DNA of 64,000 nt from Sphingobium sp. YR768 (GTDB lineage: Bacteria > Pseudomonadota > Alphaproteobacteria > Sphingomonadales > Sphingomonadaceae), in the NCBI RefSeq assembly GCF_900111125.1, contig NZ_FOGE01000004.1:248001-312000 (forward strand), given 5' to 3'. The notes below the pieces were generated by a model that saw only the letters and a list, made by a program, of their open reading frames with translations, searched no databases and was not told the DNA's origin. The position numbers and the translations under genes were made by a program. Below, one piece after another: positions 15,739 to 23,942 of this stretch (positions are counted from its first letter, which is position 1; every line of letters begins with the position of its first letter).

Positions 15739-16083
15739 ATGGAAAAGGAAGAGGGTGCATTTCTGACCATCAGCGAGCTGGCTGGCGAGCTTGGTCTTCC
15801 CCAACATATCTTGCGCTATTGGGAAACCCGCTTCCCGCGATTGCGCCCGCTCCAGCGGTCCGGAAACCGACGTTACTACCGCCCGGCTGACGTCGCGCTC
15901 GCGCGGCGTATCCACCAGCTGCTCAATGTCGAAGGCTTCACCGTCAAGGGCGCGCAAAAGGCGCTAGAGGATGGCGAGGCCACGCCCACGCCCGCCGCGG
16001 CACCGGCCTGCATTGCTGACACCGATCTGCTGGTCCGCCTGCGAGAAATCCGCACGACGCTGGCCAGCGCCATCGGCGACTAG
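15739..16083 (+). CDS. MerR family transcriptional regulator
   Basis: 114 residues. The winged-helix start LTISELAGELGLPQHILRYW with the ETRFPRLRPLQRSGNRRYYR wing is the MerR DNA-binding domain. A short dimer helix follows, and the C-terminus is brief (LLVRLREIRTTLASAIGD) without cysteine ligands, so no metal-binding loop is evident. This small MerR protein regularly follows ihfA in alphaproteobacteria; its targets are unknown to me. The ATG at 15739 follows GTTGACGTTGCCCC. Confidence 0.88.
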   Translation: MEKEEGAFLTISELAGELGLPQHILRYWETRFPRLRPLQRSGNRRYYRPADVALARRIHQLLNVEGFTVKGAQKALEDGEATPTPAAAPACIADTDLLVRLREIRTTLASAIGD

Positions 16084-16117
16084 GGCGACGCCCGTAAAAT
16101 GGGATTACCTTTGTAGC

Positions 16118-16203
16118 CGTTCGCCCTGAGCCTGTCGAAGGGCCGTACTTCTTGATGAACAGGGTAGGGCCTCGACAAGCGCAGCCTCACTCAGCACGAA
16201 CGG
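16118..16203. repeat. Degraded copy of the CTGAGCCTGTCGAAG inverted repeat
   Basis: Starts CGTTCGCCCTGAGCCTGTCG and ends CAGCACGAACGG. The right arm has decayed (CCTCGACAAGCGCAGCCTCA), so the palindrome is imperfect compared with 12235-12308. It lies between the convergent merR and GNAT genes. Confidence 0.7.
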
Positions 16204-16234
16204 TCCATGTTCAGGGTGCGATGCTCTTACCGCC

Positions 16235-16753
16235 CTACAACGCCCGCGCGTAGATCAGGTCGCGGAACGGTACGTCGCCGACCATGAAGGTCAGCTCGCC
16301 AATTTCCTCAAAGCCATGGCGCGCATAGAATCGCCGCGCCCGGTCATTCTGCGGATAGACCGCCAGCAACAGCCGCTTCGCCCTACGCCGCTGCGCTTCC
16401 TCCAGCACCAGCGTCATCAGCCGGTCGCCATTGCCACCGCCCTGCCAGCCATGCAGCAGATAGATGCGCTTCAGCTCGACATCCTGCGCGTCGGTCGGCA
16501 CCGGCAGGGCAGGCGGCGTGATCAGCGCATAGCCGACCGGCGCGCCCAGTGGCGTCTCCCCGATCAGCAGCGTCTGCGCCGGATCGCTCAAGGCGGCCTG
16601 ATAATAGCCCTCGCCATGGGCGCCGCGAATATGGCTCAGCAGCGCCGCGCCCGGATGATCATGGGCAAAGCTGGCAAGGAAGGTCGCACCACCCAATATC
16701 GACAGCGCCCCGGCATCCGCCGCCTCCGCCCGGCGCCACAGGATCGGCGTCAT
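16235..16753 (-). CDS. GNAT family N-acetyltransferase
   Basis: 172 residues from the ATG at 16753 (MTPILWRRAEAADAGALSIL). A longer frame upstream would overlap the phosphatase gene and lacks homology. The acetyl-CoA site is ELKRIYLLHGWQGGGNGDRL, a Q/RxxGxG/A-type pyrophosphate loop, then LLLAVYPQNDRARRFYARHG, the C-terminal GNAT strand-helix with the conserved N and Y. The substrate is unknown. It is third in a helicase-phosphatase-GNAT run on the minus strand, 10 bp after the phosphatase stop. Confidence 0.85.
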   Translation of the reverse strand: MTPILWRRAEAADAGALSILGGATFLASFAHDHPGAALLSHIRGAHGEGYYQAALSDPAQTLLIGETPLGAPVGYALITPPALPVPTDAQDVELKRIYLLHGWQGGGNGDRLMTLVLEEAQRRRAKRLLLAVYPQNDRARRFYARHGFEEIGELTFMVGDVPFRDLIYARAL

Positions 16754-16763
16754 GCCCGGCGGC

Positions 16764-17306
16764 TCAGCGGGTGCCCGGCCCGAGCGCCGGGTCGAGGTCG
16801 CGGGGGCGGGTGAAGCTGGCCAGCGTCGCCACATTGTCGCGCGCCTCGCTCCAGCGGTCGATCGCCAGATCCATCACGGCGATGCTGGCGGTGGGGAATT
16901 TCACCTCCACATCCTCGCGCAGCGGGCTGATCCCGTCATCGGGCACCAGATCCAGAATCAGTTCCTCCAGCCCCGGATTATGTCCCGCCATCAATACACT
17001 GTCGGCGCTGTCGGGCAGGTCGCGCACGACATCGAACAGCGTAGGCGAGGAGGCCAGATAGATGCGCCGGTCCCAGCGCGCGTCCAGCGTCTCGCCATAG
17101 CCTTCGAAGAAAGTCTCCAGCGTCTGCACCACGCGCACCGCGGGGGAGGCGACCAGCAGGTCGAACTGCATCTTCCGCTTGGCGGCAAACTGGCCCATCA
17201 GCAACGCCGCCTTTTCCCCGCGACGATTCAGCGGGCGATCAAAGTCGCGCGCCACCGGATCGTCCCAGTCCGATTTGGCGTGGCGCAACAGGGTCAGCCG
17301 CTTCAT
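16764..17306 (-). CDS. SixA-like histidine phosphatase
   Basis: 180 residues. LTLLRHAKSDWDD is the RHG/RHA catalytic box with phospho-acceptor His9, FDRPLNRRGEKAA is typical of SixA, VASPAVRVVQT provides the second Arg, and LMAGHNPGLEEL gives the second catalytic His. Family members dephosphorylate phosphohistidine proteins or small phosphoesters in the cytoplasm. Its start overlaps the helicase stop by 4 bp (17303-17306), indicating coupling. Confidence 0.88.
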   Translation of the reverse strand: MKRLTLLRHAKSDWDDPVARDFDRPLNRRGEKAALLMGQFAAKRKMQFDLLVASPAVRVVQTLETFFEGYGETLDARWDRRIYLASSPTLFDVVRDLPDSADSVLMAGHNPGLEELILDLVPDDGISPLREDVEVKFPTASIAVMDLAIDRWSEARDNVATLASFTRPRDLDPALGPGTR

Positions 17307-20056
17307 TGTTTCTCCTGTTGGGGCAAATCGGATTCGCCCCCCTGATGCCCTAACGACGCGGTTTCGCCAAGCGTTTCGCGGCGGGCGGCAACGCTGACGG
17401 CGATGATCGCCTCGTCCAGCGTCAGGCGGCGCACCGGCGTTCCGGGCGGAAAGGCGCTCAGCAACCGGCTGGGCATGGCGGCCGACAATATGACGAAGCT
17501 GCCCCGGTCCTCGGCCCGGCGGATCAGGCGACCAAAGGCCTGCGCCAGCCGCGCCCGGATCAGCCGGTCGTCATAGGCGCTGCCCCCGCCCGCCAGCCGC
17601 CGCGCCGCGTGCAGCACGGTGGGCTTGGACCATGGCACGCCCTCCATCACCACCAGCCGCAGTGAATGGCCCGGCACGTCCACGCCGTCCCGCAACGCAT
17701 CGGTGCCCAGCAGGGACGCGCGCGGATCATCGCGGAAAATGTCGACCAAGGTGCCGGTATCCATCGGATCGACATGCTGGGCGTAAAGCGGCAGTCCGCC
17801 CCGCGCCAGCCGGTCGGCGATCCGCGCATGCACCGCGCGCAGCCGCCGGATCGCGGTGAACAGTCCCAGCGTCCCGCCGCCCGCAGCCTCGATCAGCCGG
17901 GCATAGGCGCCCGACATGGCGGCGATATCGCCCTTTTTGATATCGGTGACGATCAGCACTTCGGCCTGGCCCGGATAGTCGAAGGGACTCGCTGCCTCGA
18001 ACCGTTCCGCGCCATGGGGCAGGTGGATCGTGCCGCTGCGCGCCTCCGCATTGCTCCATTCCCCGCCGCCCTTCAGCGTCGCCGATGTCAGCAGCACGCC
18101 CTGCGCCGGCTTCAGCACCGTTTCGGCGAGCGGCCGTGTCGGGTCCAGCCAGTGGCGATGGATGCCGATATCATATTCGCGCCCCTCGACCCGGTCGACC
18201 GTCATCCAGTCGACATAGTCGGCGTCGGCCGGCCCGCCGATCCGCGTCAGCAGCGCCAGCCAGGCCGCGATCAGGTCGCGCCGCCAGCCCAGCGAGGCCA
18301 CCGCGCCCTCGATCCGCGCCCGCGCGGCGCCGTCCAGCCAGTCGGGCGCGTCCTCGATTACCGCCTCCAGCCGCCGCGCCAGCCGCACCAGCGGCTTGAT
18401 CAGGGCATCCAGCGCCAGCGCCGCTTCCTGCGCCGCCTCCACCAAAGCGCCATCAGGCTCGGCCAGTTCGGTTTCCAGCCCATAGCCGGCATCCGCCTCG
18501 CCGGCCGCCTCCGCACGGGTATAGACCGTGCCGCGCACCGCCGCGAGCAGCCCCTCCAGCGGCCCGAACGGCTCACCAGCCACCACGCGCTTCAGCCAGT
18601 CATCAGCCGGCAGCGCCTGCGCCGCGTCCACCGCCGCGCGGATCGCCTGCCCGCCTTCCTCGTCATAGCTCGCCATGTCGGACAGGCGCGCCGCCAGCCC
18701 TCGCCGCCGCCCGCGCGATCCGCCTTCCGGCCCCATGATCCAGCGGCGCAGCTCGATCGCCTCCTGCCCCGACAAGGCGACGGAGAAGGTCGAATCCGCC
18801 GCGTCGAACAGATGATGCCCTTCGTCGAACACAATGCGCTGCGGCCGCTGCCCCGTCTCGCGCCCGCGCGCGGCGTTGATCATCACCAGCGCATGATTGG
18901 CGATGACGATGTCCGCGTCGGCGGAAGCGCGCGCCGACCGCTCGATGAAGCATTTGCGATAATGCGGGCAGCCCGCGTAAATACACTCGCCCCGCCGGTC
19001 GGTCAGCGCCGTGGAGCCATTGCGGCGGAACAGGGTCGGCAACCATCCGGGCAGGTCGCCGCCCACCATGTCGCCATCCTTGGTGAAGGCGGCCCAGCGC
19101 GCCACCAGCTGCGCCAATATCGCGGCCCGCCCGGCAAAGCCGCCCTGCAAGGCATCTTCCAGATTCAGCAGGCAGAGATAATTTTCCCGCCCCTTGCGCA
19201 CCACCACCCGCCGCGCGGCCATGGCGGGATCGGGAAACAGGCGCAGCGTTTCGCGGTCCAGCTGTCGTTGCAGCGCCTTGGTATAGGTCGACACCCACAC
19301 CGTCCCCTGCGCTTCGGTTGCCCAGAGCGAAGCCGGGGCCAGATAGCCCAATGTCTTGCCGATCCCGGTGCCGGCTTCCGCCAGCAGCATATTGGGCTGG
19401 TCGCGATGCTTGCGCGGTGTGAAGGCGATGCGGGCGGCGGCGGCATAGGCGCGCTGGCCGGGGCGCGGCTCCGCGCCCGCGCCGGTCAGCGCGTCCAGCC
19501 GGGCCAGCACCTGATCCTCCGCCAGGCTGACGGTGCGCGGGGCCGGACGGGGCTGTGTCTCCTCCCATTCGGGCAGCTTGGAGAAGAGCCAGCGTTCCGC
19601 TTCGCGCGGGCGGGCGATGCGCGGCGCGACCAATGGCGACCAGGGCCAGCGCATCCGGTGCAGCGATTGCGCGGCGGTCCATCCGCCCTCACGCTCCACC
19701 CAGTCGGGCGCATCCAGCCGGGCCAGCAGCAATGTGGCAGCCTGTTGCAGCAGCGCAGGAATATCCCCTTCATTGCCCGGCGCGGGCAGGCCCAGCGCTT
19801 CGGCCAGCCCCTTGGGCGTGGGCACCAGAAAACGGGCGGGATGCAGAAAGGCCCAGAGTTCCAGCAGGTCGAGGCCATTCAGCTCCGGATAGCCAAGCCT
19901 TTGTCCGGTCAGCGGCGCATTGAGCAGCAGCACCGGCGTTTCAGCCGCGCGGGCAATCGCCTGCCCCTTGGCCAGCGCATGGGTATCGTCGCCCTCGCGC
20001 AGCCAGATGCCGCCATGGCTGGCGTGAAGCGCGGGCAGGGATGCGGGGTCGATCAC
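17303..20056 (-). CDS. DinG-like Fe-S superfamily 2 DNA helicase
   Basis: 917 residues, GTG start at 20056. An N-terminal region of about 200 residues with no clear motif precedes the helicase: Walker A AEAGTGIGKT (226-235), Fe-S cysteines C295, C358, C363 and C369 between motif I and II, DEGH box (411-414), and a C-terminal TSATLKG plus GTDALRDGVDVPG and a QAFGRLIRR motif VI. This matches XPD/DinG-type 5'-3' helicases that unwind D-loops, R-loops or G4 DNA. The long N-terminal extension is absent from E. coli DinG (716 residues). It leads the phosphatase and GNAT genes. Confidence 0.9.
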   Translation of the reverse strand: MIDPASLPALHASHGGIWLREGDDTHALAKGQAIARAAETPVLLLNAPLTGQRLGYPELNGLDLLELWAFLHPARFLVPTPKGLAEALGLPAPGNEGDIPALLQQAATLLLARLDAPDWVEREGGWTAAQSLHRMRWPWSPLVAPRIARPREAERWLFSKLPEWEETQPRPAPRTVSLAEDQVLARLDALTGAGAEPRPGQRAYAAAARIAFTPRKHRDQPNMLLAEAGTGIGKTLGYLAPASLWATEAQGTVWVSTYTKALQRQLDRETLRLFPDPAMAARRVVVRKGRENYLCLLNLEDALQGGFAGRAAILAQLVARWAAFTKDGDMVGGDLPGWLPTLFRRNGSTALTDRRGECIYAGCPHYRKCFIERSARASADADIVIANHALVMINAARGRETGQRPQRIVFDEGHHLFDAADSTFSVALSGQEAIELRRWIMGPEGGSRGRRRGLAARLSDMASYDEEGGQAIRAAVDAAQALPADDWLKRVVAGEPFGPLEGLLAAVRGTVYTRAEAAGEADAGYGLETELAEPDGALVEAAQEAALALDALIKPLVRLARRLEAVIEDAPDWLDGAARARIEGAVASLGWRRDLIAAWLALLTRIGGPADADYVDWMTVDRVEGREYDIGIHRHWLDPTRPLAETVLKPAQGVLLTSATLKGGGEWSNAEARSGTIHLPHGAERFEAASPFDYPGQAEVLIVTDIKKGDIAAMSGAYARLIEAAGGGTLGLFTAIRRLRAVHARIADRLARGGLPLYAQHVDPMDTGTLVDIFRDDPRASLLGTDALRDGVDVPGHSLRLVVMEGVPWSKPTVLHAARRLAGGGSAYDDRLIRARLAQAFGRLIRRAEDRGSFVILSAAMPSRLLSAFPPGTPVRRLTLDEAIIAVSVAARRETLGETASLGHQGGESDLPQQEKQ

Positions 20057-20097
20057 CCGTAGGGTTTAGGCGAACGGGAACAAAAGGAAAACCTGTT

Positions 20098-20448
20098 TCA
20101 GCCGGCGCGCCGTCCAAAACCGCCTGCGACATTGAGGCGCGGCTGGAAGGCGACCGGCGCACGCTGGGCGGCGCGTGCCAGTTCCAGCTTGTCGAACAGC
20201 GGACCATCATTCAGTTCATAGGGGAAACGAATGCCCATCCGGTCCTCTTCGGACCAGCGTACCGTGCCGAATACGACATGGCCGTCCAGATCGAGCTGGC
20301 ATTGTGATCGCGGCGGCAGGGTGCAGCCCACGACTTGCGCGCCCCCTTCGCTCAGGTCGACGATCATGCCTTCCAGGCTGTCGAGCACGGTCGTCACCAC
20401 GATGGGAATCTCCACCGTAATACGCTCATGACTACGTTTGACCTGCAT
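20098..20448 (-). CDS. PilZ domain c-di-GMP-binding protein
   Basis: 116 residues, essentially one PilZ domain. The c-di-GMP site is present: an RxxxR pair (R5...R9 in KRSHERITVEIP) and the DLSEGGAQV (D/N-x-S-x-x-G) turn. The barrel ends with RMGIRFPYEL. A Pro/Arg-rich tail follows. It is transcribed away from lysK; the only other c-di-GMP genes in the window are the cyclase near 40 kb and a second PilZ near 48.6 kb. Confidence 0.87.
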   Translation of the reverse strand: MQVKRSHERITVEIPIVVTTVLDSLEGMIVDLSEGGAQVVGCTLPPRSQCQLDLDGHVVFGTVRWSEEDRMGIRFPYELNDGPLFDKLELARAAQRAPVAFQPRLNVAGGFGRRAG

Positions 20449-20588
20449 ATCGCCTCCGATCCTGCTTAATATAGCAGGCAGAATTACTTAAAAGTAAATA
20501 TGAGAACGGTTCTTATCAGGCTTTGTCATGCATTGCCATCAAAGGGCGTTCCCTTTCGATCGGCCAGCAGCTAGGGGCTTTCGTCATT

Positions 20589-22181
20589 ATGACAGTGTCC
20601 GACATTCTCCGCACCGCCGCAAACGCATCCAAGGCCTGGCCCTATGAGGAGGCGCGCAAGCTTCTCAAGCGCTATTCCAACGGCGCGCCGGAGAAAGGGC
20701 ATATCCTGTTCGAAACCGGCTATGGTCCCTCGGGCCTGCCGCATATCGGCACCTTCAACGAAGTGCTGCGCACCACCATGGTCCGCAATGCCTATCACGC
20801 CCTGTCGGATATCCCGACCCGTCTGGTGGCGTTCAGCGACGATATGGATGGCCTGCGCAAGGTGCCGGGCAATGTCCCCAATCAGGCGATGCTGGAAGAA
20901 CATCTGGGCAAGCCGCTGACGCAGGTGCCCGATCCGTTCGAAAAGTTCGAAAGTTTCGCCCATCATAACAATGCGATGCTGCGCGATTTTCTCGACAGCT
21001 ACGGCTTCGAATATGAATTCGTGTCCGCCACCGAGCGCTATAAGGCCGGGGCCTTCGATGAAGCGCTGCGGCAGGTGCTGCGCCGTTATCAGGCGATCAT
21101 GGACATCATGCTGCCGACCCTGCGCAAGGAACGGCAGGCGACCTATTCCCCGGTCCTGCCGATCAGCCCGAAGAGCGGCATCGTGCTTCAGGTGCCGGTT
21201 GAGGTGATCGACGCCGAGGCGGGCATCGTTCGCTTCGAAGACACTTCCGTCCCTGGGGGCGACATCATCGAACAGTCGATCCTGTCGGGCGGCGCGAAGC
21301 TGCAATGGAAGGTCGACTGGGCGATGCGCTGGTACGGGCTGGGCGTTGACTATGAAATGGCGGGCAAGGATCTGATCGATTCGGTCACCCAATCGTCCAA
21401 GATCTGCCGCGCGCTGGGCGGCCGCCCGCCCGAAGGCTTCAATTATGAGATGTTCCTCGACGAAAAGGGCGAGAAAATCTCCAAGACCAAGGGCAATGGC
21501 CTCAGCCTCGAACAATGGCTGACCTATGGCCCGCAGGAAAGCCTGGCCTTCTACGCCTATCGCGAACCCAAGAAGGCGAAGCAGCTGCACATGGGCGTCA
21601 TCCCGCGCGCAGTGGACGAATATTGGCAGTTCCGCGCCAATTATCCACGCCAAGCGATCGAACAACAGCTCGGCAACCCGGTGCATCATATCCATGATGG
21701 CAAGCTGCCGCAGGGCGAACTGCCCGTCACTTTCGGCCTGCTGCTGAACCTCGTCGGCGTGATGGGCGATGCCAGCCGCGAACAGGTGTGGAGCTATCTG
21801 CAAAATTATGTGCCCGGCGCCAGCGCGGAGACCTATCCGGAACTGGACGCGCTGATCGGCCATGCGCTCGCCTATCATCGCGATTTCGTCGCCCCCACGC
21901 TCCAGCGCCGGCCACCGCACGCGAACGAAGCCGCCGCCCTGCGCCAGTTGGACAGCGAACTGGCCGCGCTGCCGGCCGATGCGTCGGCCGAAGATATCCA
22001 GAATATCGTCTATGCCATCGGCAAGGATGAGGCGTTCGGCTTTGCTGAACTGCGCGACTGGTTCAAGGCGCTGTATCAGACCTTGCTGGGCGCGGATCAG
22101 GGGCCACGCATGGGCAGCTTCATCGCGCTCTACGGCATCGACAACAGCCGCAAGCTGATTGCCGAGGCGCTCGCTTCTTGA
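20589..22181 (+). CDS. lysK: Class I lysyl-tRNA synthetase
   Basis: 530 residues from the ATG at 20589 (MTVSDILRTAANASKAWPYE). The upstream in-frame extension is non-conserved. It is the archaeal-type class I enzyme found in many alphaproteobacteria, not the common class II LysS. Signature HIGH is in GYGPSGLPHIGTFNEV and KMSKS is KISKTKGNGLSLE. It charges tRNA-Lys in the cytoplasm. The divergent promoter region shared with the PilZ gene holds CCTGCT-TAATAT-AGCAGG, a possible hairpin or operator. Confidence 0.95.
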   Translation: MTVSDILRTAANASKAWPYEEARKLLKRYSNGAPEKGHILFETGYGPSGLPHIGTFNEVLRTTMVRNAYHALSDIPTRLVAFSDDMDGLRKVPGNVPNQAMLEEHLGKPLTQVPDPFEKFESFAHHNNAMLRDFLDSYGFEYEFVSATERYKAGAFDEALRQVLRRYQAIMDIMLPTLRKERQATYSPVLPISPKSGIVLQVPVEVIDAEAGIVRFEDTSVPGGDIIEQSILSGGAKLQWKVDWAMRWYGLGVDYEMAGKDLIDSVTQSSKICRALGGRPPEGFNYEMFLDEKGEKISKTKGNGLSLEQWLTYGPQESLAFYAYREPKKAKQLHMGVIPRAVDEYWQFRANYPRQAIEQQLGNPVHHIHDGKLPQGELPVTFGLLLNLVGVMGDASREQVWSYLQNYVPGASAETYPELDALIGHALAYHRDFVAPTLQRRPPHANEAAALRQLDSELAALPADASAEDIQNIVYAIGKDEAFGFAELRDWFKALYQTLLGADQGPRMGSFIALYGIDNSRKLIAEALAS

Positions 22182-22329
22182 TCTGAATCAACCATGCTGC
22201 GGAACAATCTGGCGGCATGATCGTTACGCGCAACGGTCCACCCCCCTTTCGGACTGGTGGCGTGCCCCGCGTACGCCATCGGCCGCGTGCGCCCGGAAAC
22301 GGGCGGCGCGGCCAAGTGGGGGGAACAGC

Positions 22330-22372
22330 AAAAAGGCGGCCCGGAATTCGCTATTCCGGGCCGCCTTTTTTT
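22330..22372. terminator. Bidirectional rho-independent terminator
   Basis: An 18-bp perfect stem (AAAAAGGCGGCCCGGAAT with ATTCCGGGCCGCCTTTTT) around TCGCT, with T-runs on both strands. It can end lysK transcripts on the plus strand and RcnB-side transcripts on the minus strand. Confidence 0.9.
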
Positions 22373-22458
22373 GGACATGCGCCTCTGGCGCATCCGCACC
22401 GGCCCGCCCCCCCACCCGACCGTCCAGACATGGTATCCTGATGGGAGGTCGGGTGGGG

Positions 22459-22486
22459 TTCAAACGAGTCACGTGCCTCGTTTGAA
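22459..22486. repeat. TCACGTGC-loop hairpin, copy C (with preceding hairpin 22410-22458)
   Basis: A 10-bp stem TTCAAACGAG/CTCGTTTGAA closes loop TCACGTGC; it is the longest stem of the three copies. It directly follows, with no gap, a hairpin whose 12-bp arms are CCCCACCCGACC (22410-22421) and GGTCGGGTGGGG (22447-22458). On the minus strand it is downstream of the RcnB-like gene. Confidence 0.75.
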
Positions 22487-22538
22487 GGCCGGTGCCGTAT
22501 CGAAAATGCGCTCTTTCGCGCATTTTCCAAACAGCCTT

Positions 22539-23009
22539 TTACCAGAAGAAGGCCCGATGCGCGGTGATCACGCGGCCGGTGCGGACATTCACCAGCAGGA
22601 CGTCATTATAGTGGCGGACCCAGCGCTGGTTCACGCCCGGACGGGGCAGGCGATAGCGATAGGGATCGGCGATATAATAGCGCGAGTTATAATAGGCCGG
22701 GCGAAGCTGCGCGCCGGCATTCCACTGGCTGTAACGAAACGGCGCGCGCCAGTTGCCGCCACGATAGACGTCGCGGTGCGAACGGCGATAATCCTGCCAA
22801 TCCTCGCGGGCTTCCTGTCGCGCCTCGCGCACGTCGCGGCGGGCTTCGCGCACATCGCGGCGATCGCCATAGCGCTGCGCCTGCCGCAGATCGCGCTGTT
22901 CCTCACGCACGCGCTGCTCGCTGCGGCGCGCTTCGCCATAGGATTGGGCCGACGCCACGCTCGGTACGACGGTCGCGGCCAGCAGGCCCAATATGATCAG
23001 TTTACGCAT
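22539..23009 (-). CDS. RcnB-like periplasmic protein
   Basis: 156 residues, ATG at 23009, with a signal peptide (MRKLIILGLLAATVVPSVASA-QS). The middle is an Arg/Glu/Asp-rich helical stretch (REEQRDLRQAQRYGDRRDVR). The C-terminus carries the RcnB domain pattern: YRLPRPGVNQRWVRHYNDVL, then LVNVRTGRVITAHRAFFW. E. coli RcnB is a periplasmic Ni/Co homeostasis protein, but sphingomonad paralogues are numerous and their role is unproven. It resembles the protein at 23943-24932. Confidence 0.8.
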   Translation of the reverse strand: MRKLIILGLLAATVVPSVASAQSYGEARRSEQRVREEQRDLRQAQRYGDRRDVREARRDVREARQEAREDWQDYRRSHRDVYRGGNWRAPFRYSQWNAGAQLRPAYYNSRYYIADPYRYRLPRPGVNQRWVRHYNDVLLVNVRTGRVITAHRAFFW

Positions 23010-23149
23010 CTCTAATCTCCCACAATCTGTGGCGGAAACCTCTGGGCTTCGTCGCCAACACAAGGAGATATGCCCCTCCGCCCCTGAACGGCCGGGGAAT
23101 GACCCAGTCAGATTCCAGTCATTTATGTCGCAGTTTGTATCAACCCTTC

Positions 23150-23824
23150 CTATCCCCACGGCCGCTCGCGAAACCACTTCGTCACGACATATTTCGTACC
23201 CTGTTCCACCGGCCGCGCCGCGTGCAGGCTGAACCGGTTGGGCGCGCCATCGCGGGCCATATTGTTCCAGATCAGGATCATCCCCTCGACCGGCGGCACC
23301 ATGAATTCGCATTGCGGGAAATGCGTTTCGCCACCCGCCTCCACCGGCGACAGATAGATCATCGCCGTCCAGGTCCGCTGCCCGCCGGTCTTGCGCATGT
23401 CCTGCCAGTAGCTGGCCGTCACCGGGAAATAGTCGCAATGGACCTTATATTCCTGTCCCGCCGTATAGCGCTGCCCCTGCAACGTCTCGCCATGCGGCGC
23501 AGGCAGGCCGGTCAGCGCGCAGATGCGGTCGGTGATCGTCTCGACCAGCGGGCTCCAGGGGCTGAGGTTCCCGCTATGGCTGGTGCGATATTCCGCATTG
23601 GCGCTGCCGGAAAAGAGCGAAGACGGCTTGGCGCTGGCGTCGATCAACTCGCGCAGCCCCGCGCATTCCTCGCCACTCAAAAAGCCCTGGCGGCCGTAGA
23701 TTTCCAGATGGGGGCTATCGATGCGGCTGACCATCGGATTGCGGTCCAGCCGGGCGCGAACAGTGTCGCCAATCAGGGCGCGGGCGGGCGAAGCGATGCC
23801 GCCGTCATCGGTCAAGTCGGTCAT
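23150..23824 (-). CDS. 2-oxoglutarate/Fe(II)-dependent oxygenase (prolyl 4-hydroxylase-like)
   Basis: 224 residues. The double-stranded beta-helix core shows VHCDYF (H-x-D iron ligands), the distal SLHAARPV histidine, and the 2-oxoglutarate-binding Lys in KYVVTKWFRE. GQRYTAGQEYKVHCD and AMIYLSPVEAGGETHFP match the P4Hc subfamily that hydroxylates proline or related residues. The substrate is unknown. It lies between two RcnB-like genes on the same strand, 140 bp from the first and 118 bp from the second. Confidence 0.87.
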   Translation of the reverse strand: MTDLTDDGGIASPARALIGDTVRARLDRNPMVSRIDSPHLEIYGRQGFLSGEECAGLRELIDASAKPSSLFSGSANAEYRTSHSGNLSPWSPLVETITDRICALTGLPAPHGETLQGQRYTAGQEYKVHCDYFPVTASYWQDMRKTGGQRTWTAMIYLSPVEAGGETHFPQCEFMVPPVEGMILIWNNMARDGAPNRFSLHAARPVEQGTKYVVTKWFRERPWG

Positions 23825-23942
23825 GTCGCCCTCCTGCCACAGGGCGGGCGGGCATGAAAAGACCCCGGACCGTTGCCGATCCGGGGCCAGGACTCCTGAA
23901 GGCCAGTTCAGGAAGGGGGAAGGGAGAAGGGCGCTGCCCTAA

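Larger units (their letters stand above)
22182..22538. other. 357-bp intergenic region between convergent lysK and RcnB-like gene
   Basis: No gene is visible. It holds, in order, a strong bidirectional terminator (22330-22370), a 12-bp stem hairpin (22410-22421/22447-22458), TCACGTGC hairpin copy C (22459-22486) and a fourth hairpin GAAAATGCGC/GCGCATTTTC (22502-22527). Confidence 0.7.

Noticed and set aside
15739-16083. Metal-sensing MerR regulator
   Set aside because: The short C-terminus has no cysteine metal-binding loop; only one Cys is present.
17666-20062. 798-codon plus-strand frame over the helicase gene
   Set aside because: It mirrors codon bias of the DinG-like gene, whose motifs are all intact on the minus strand.
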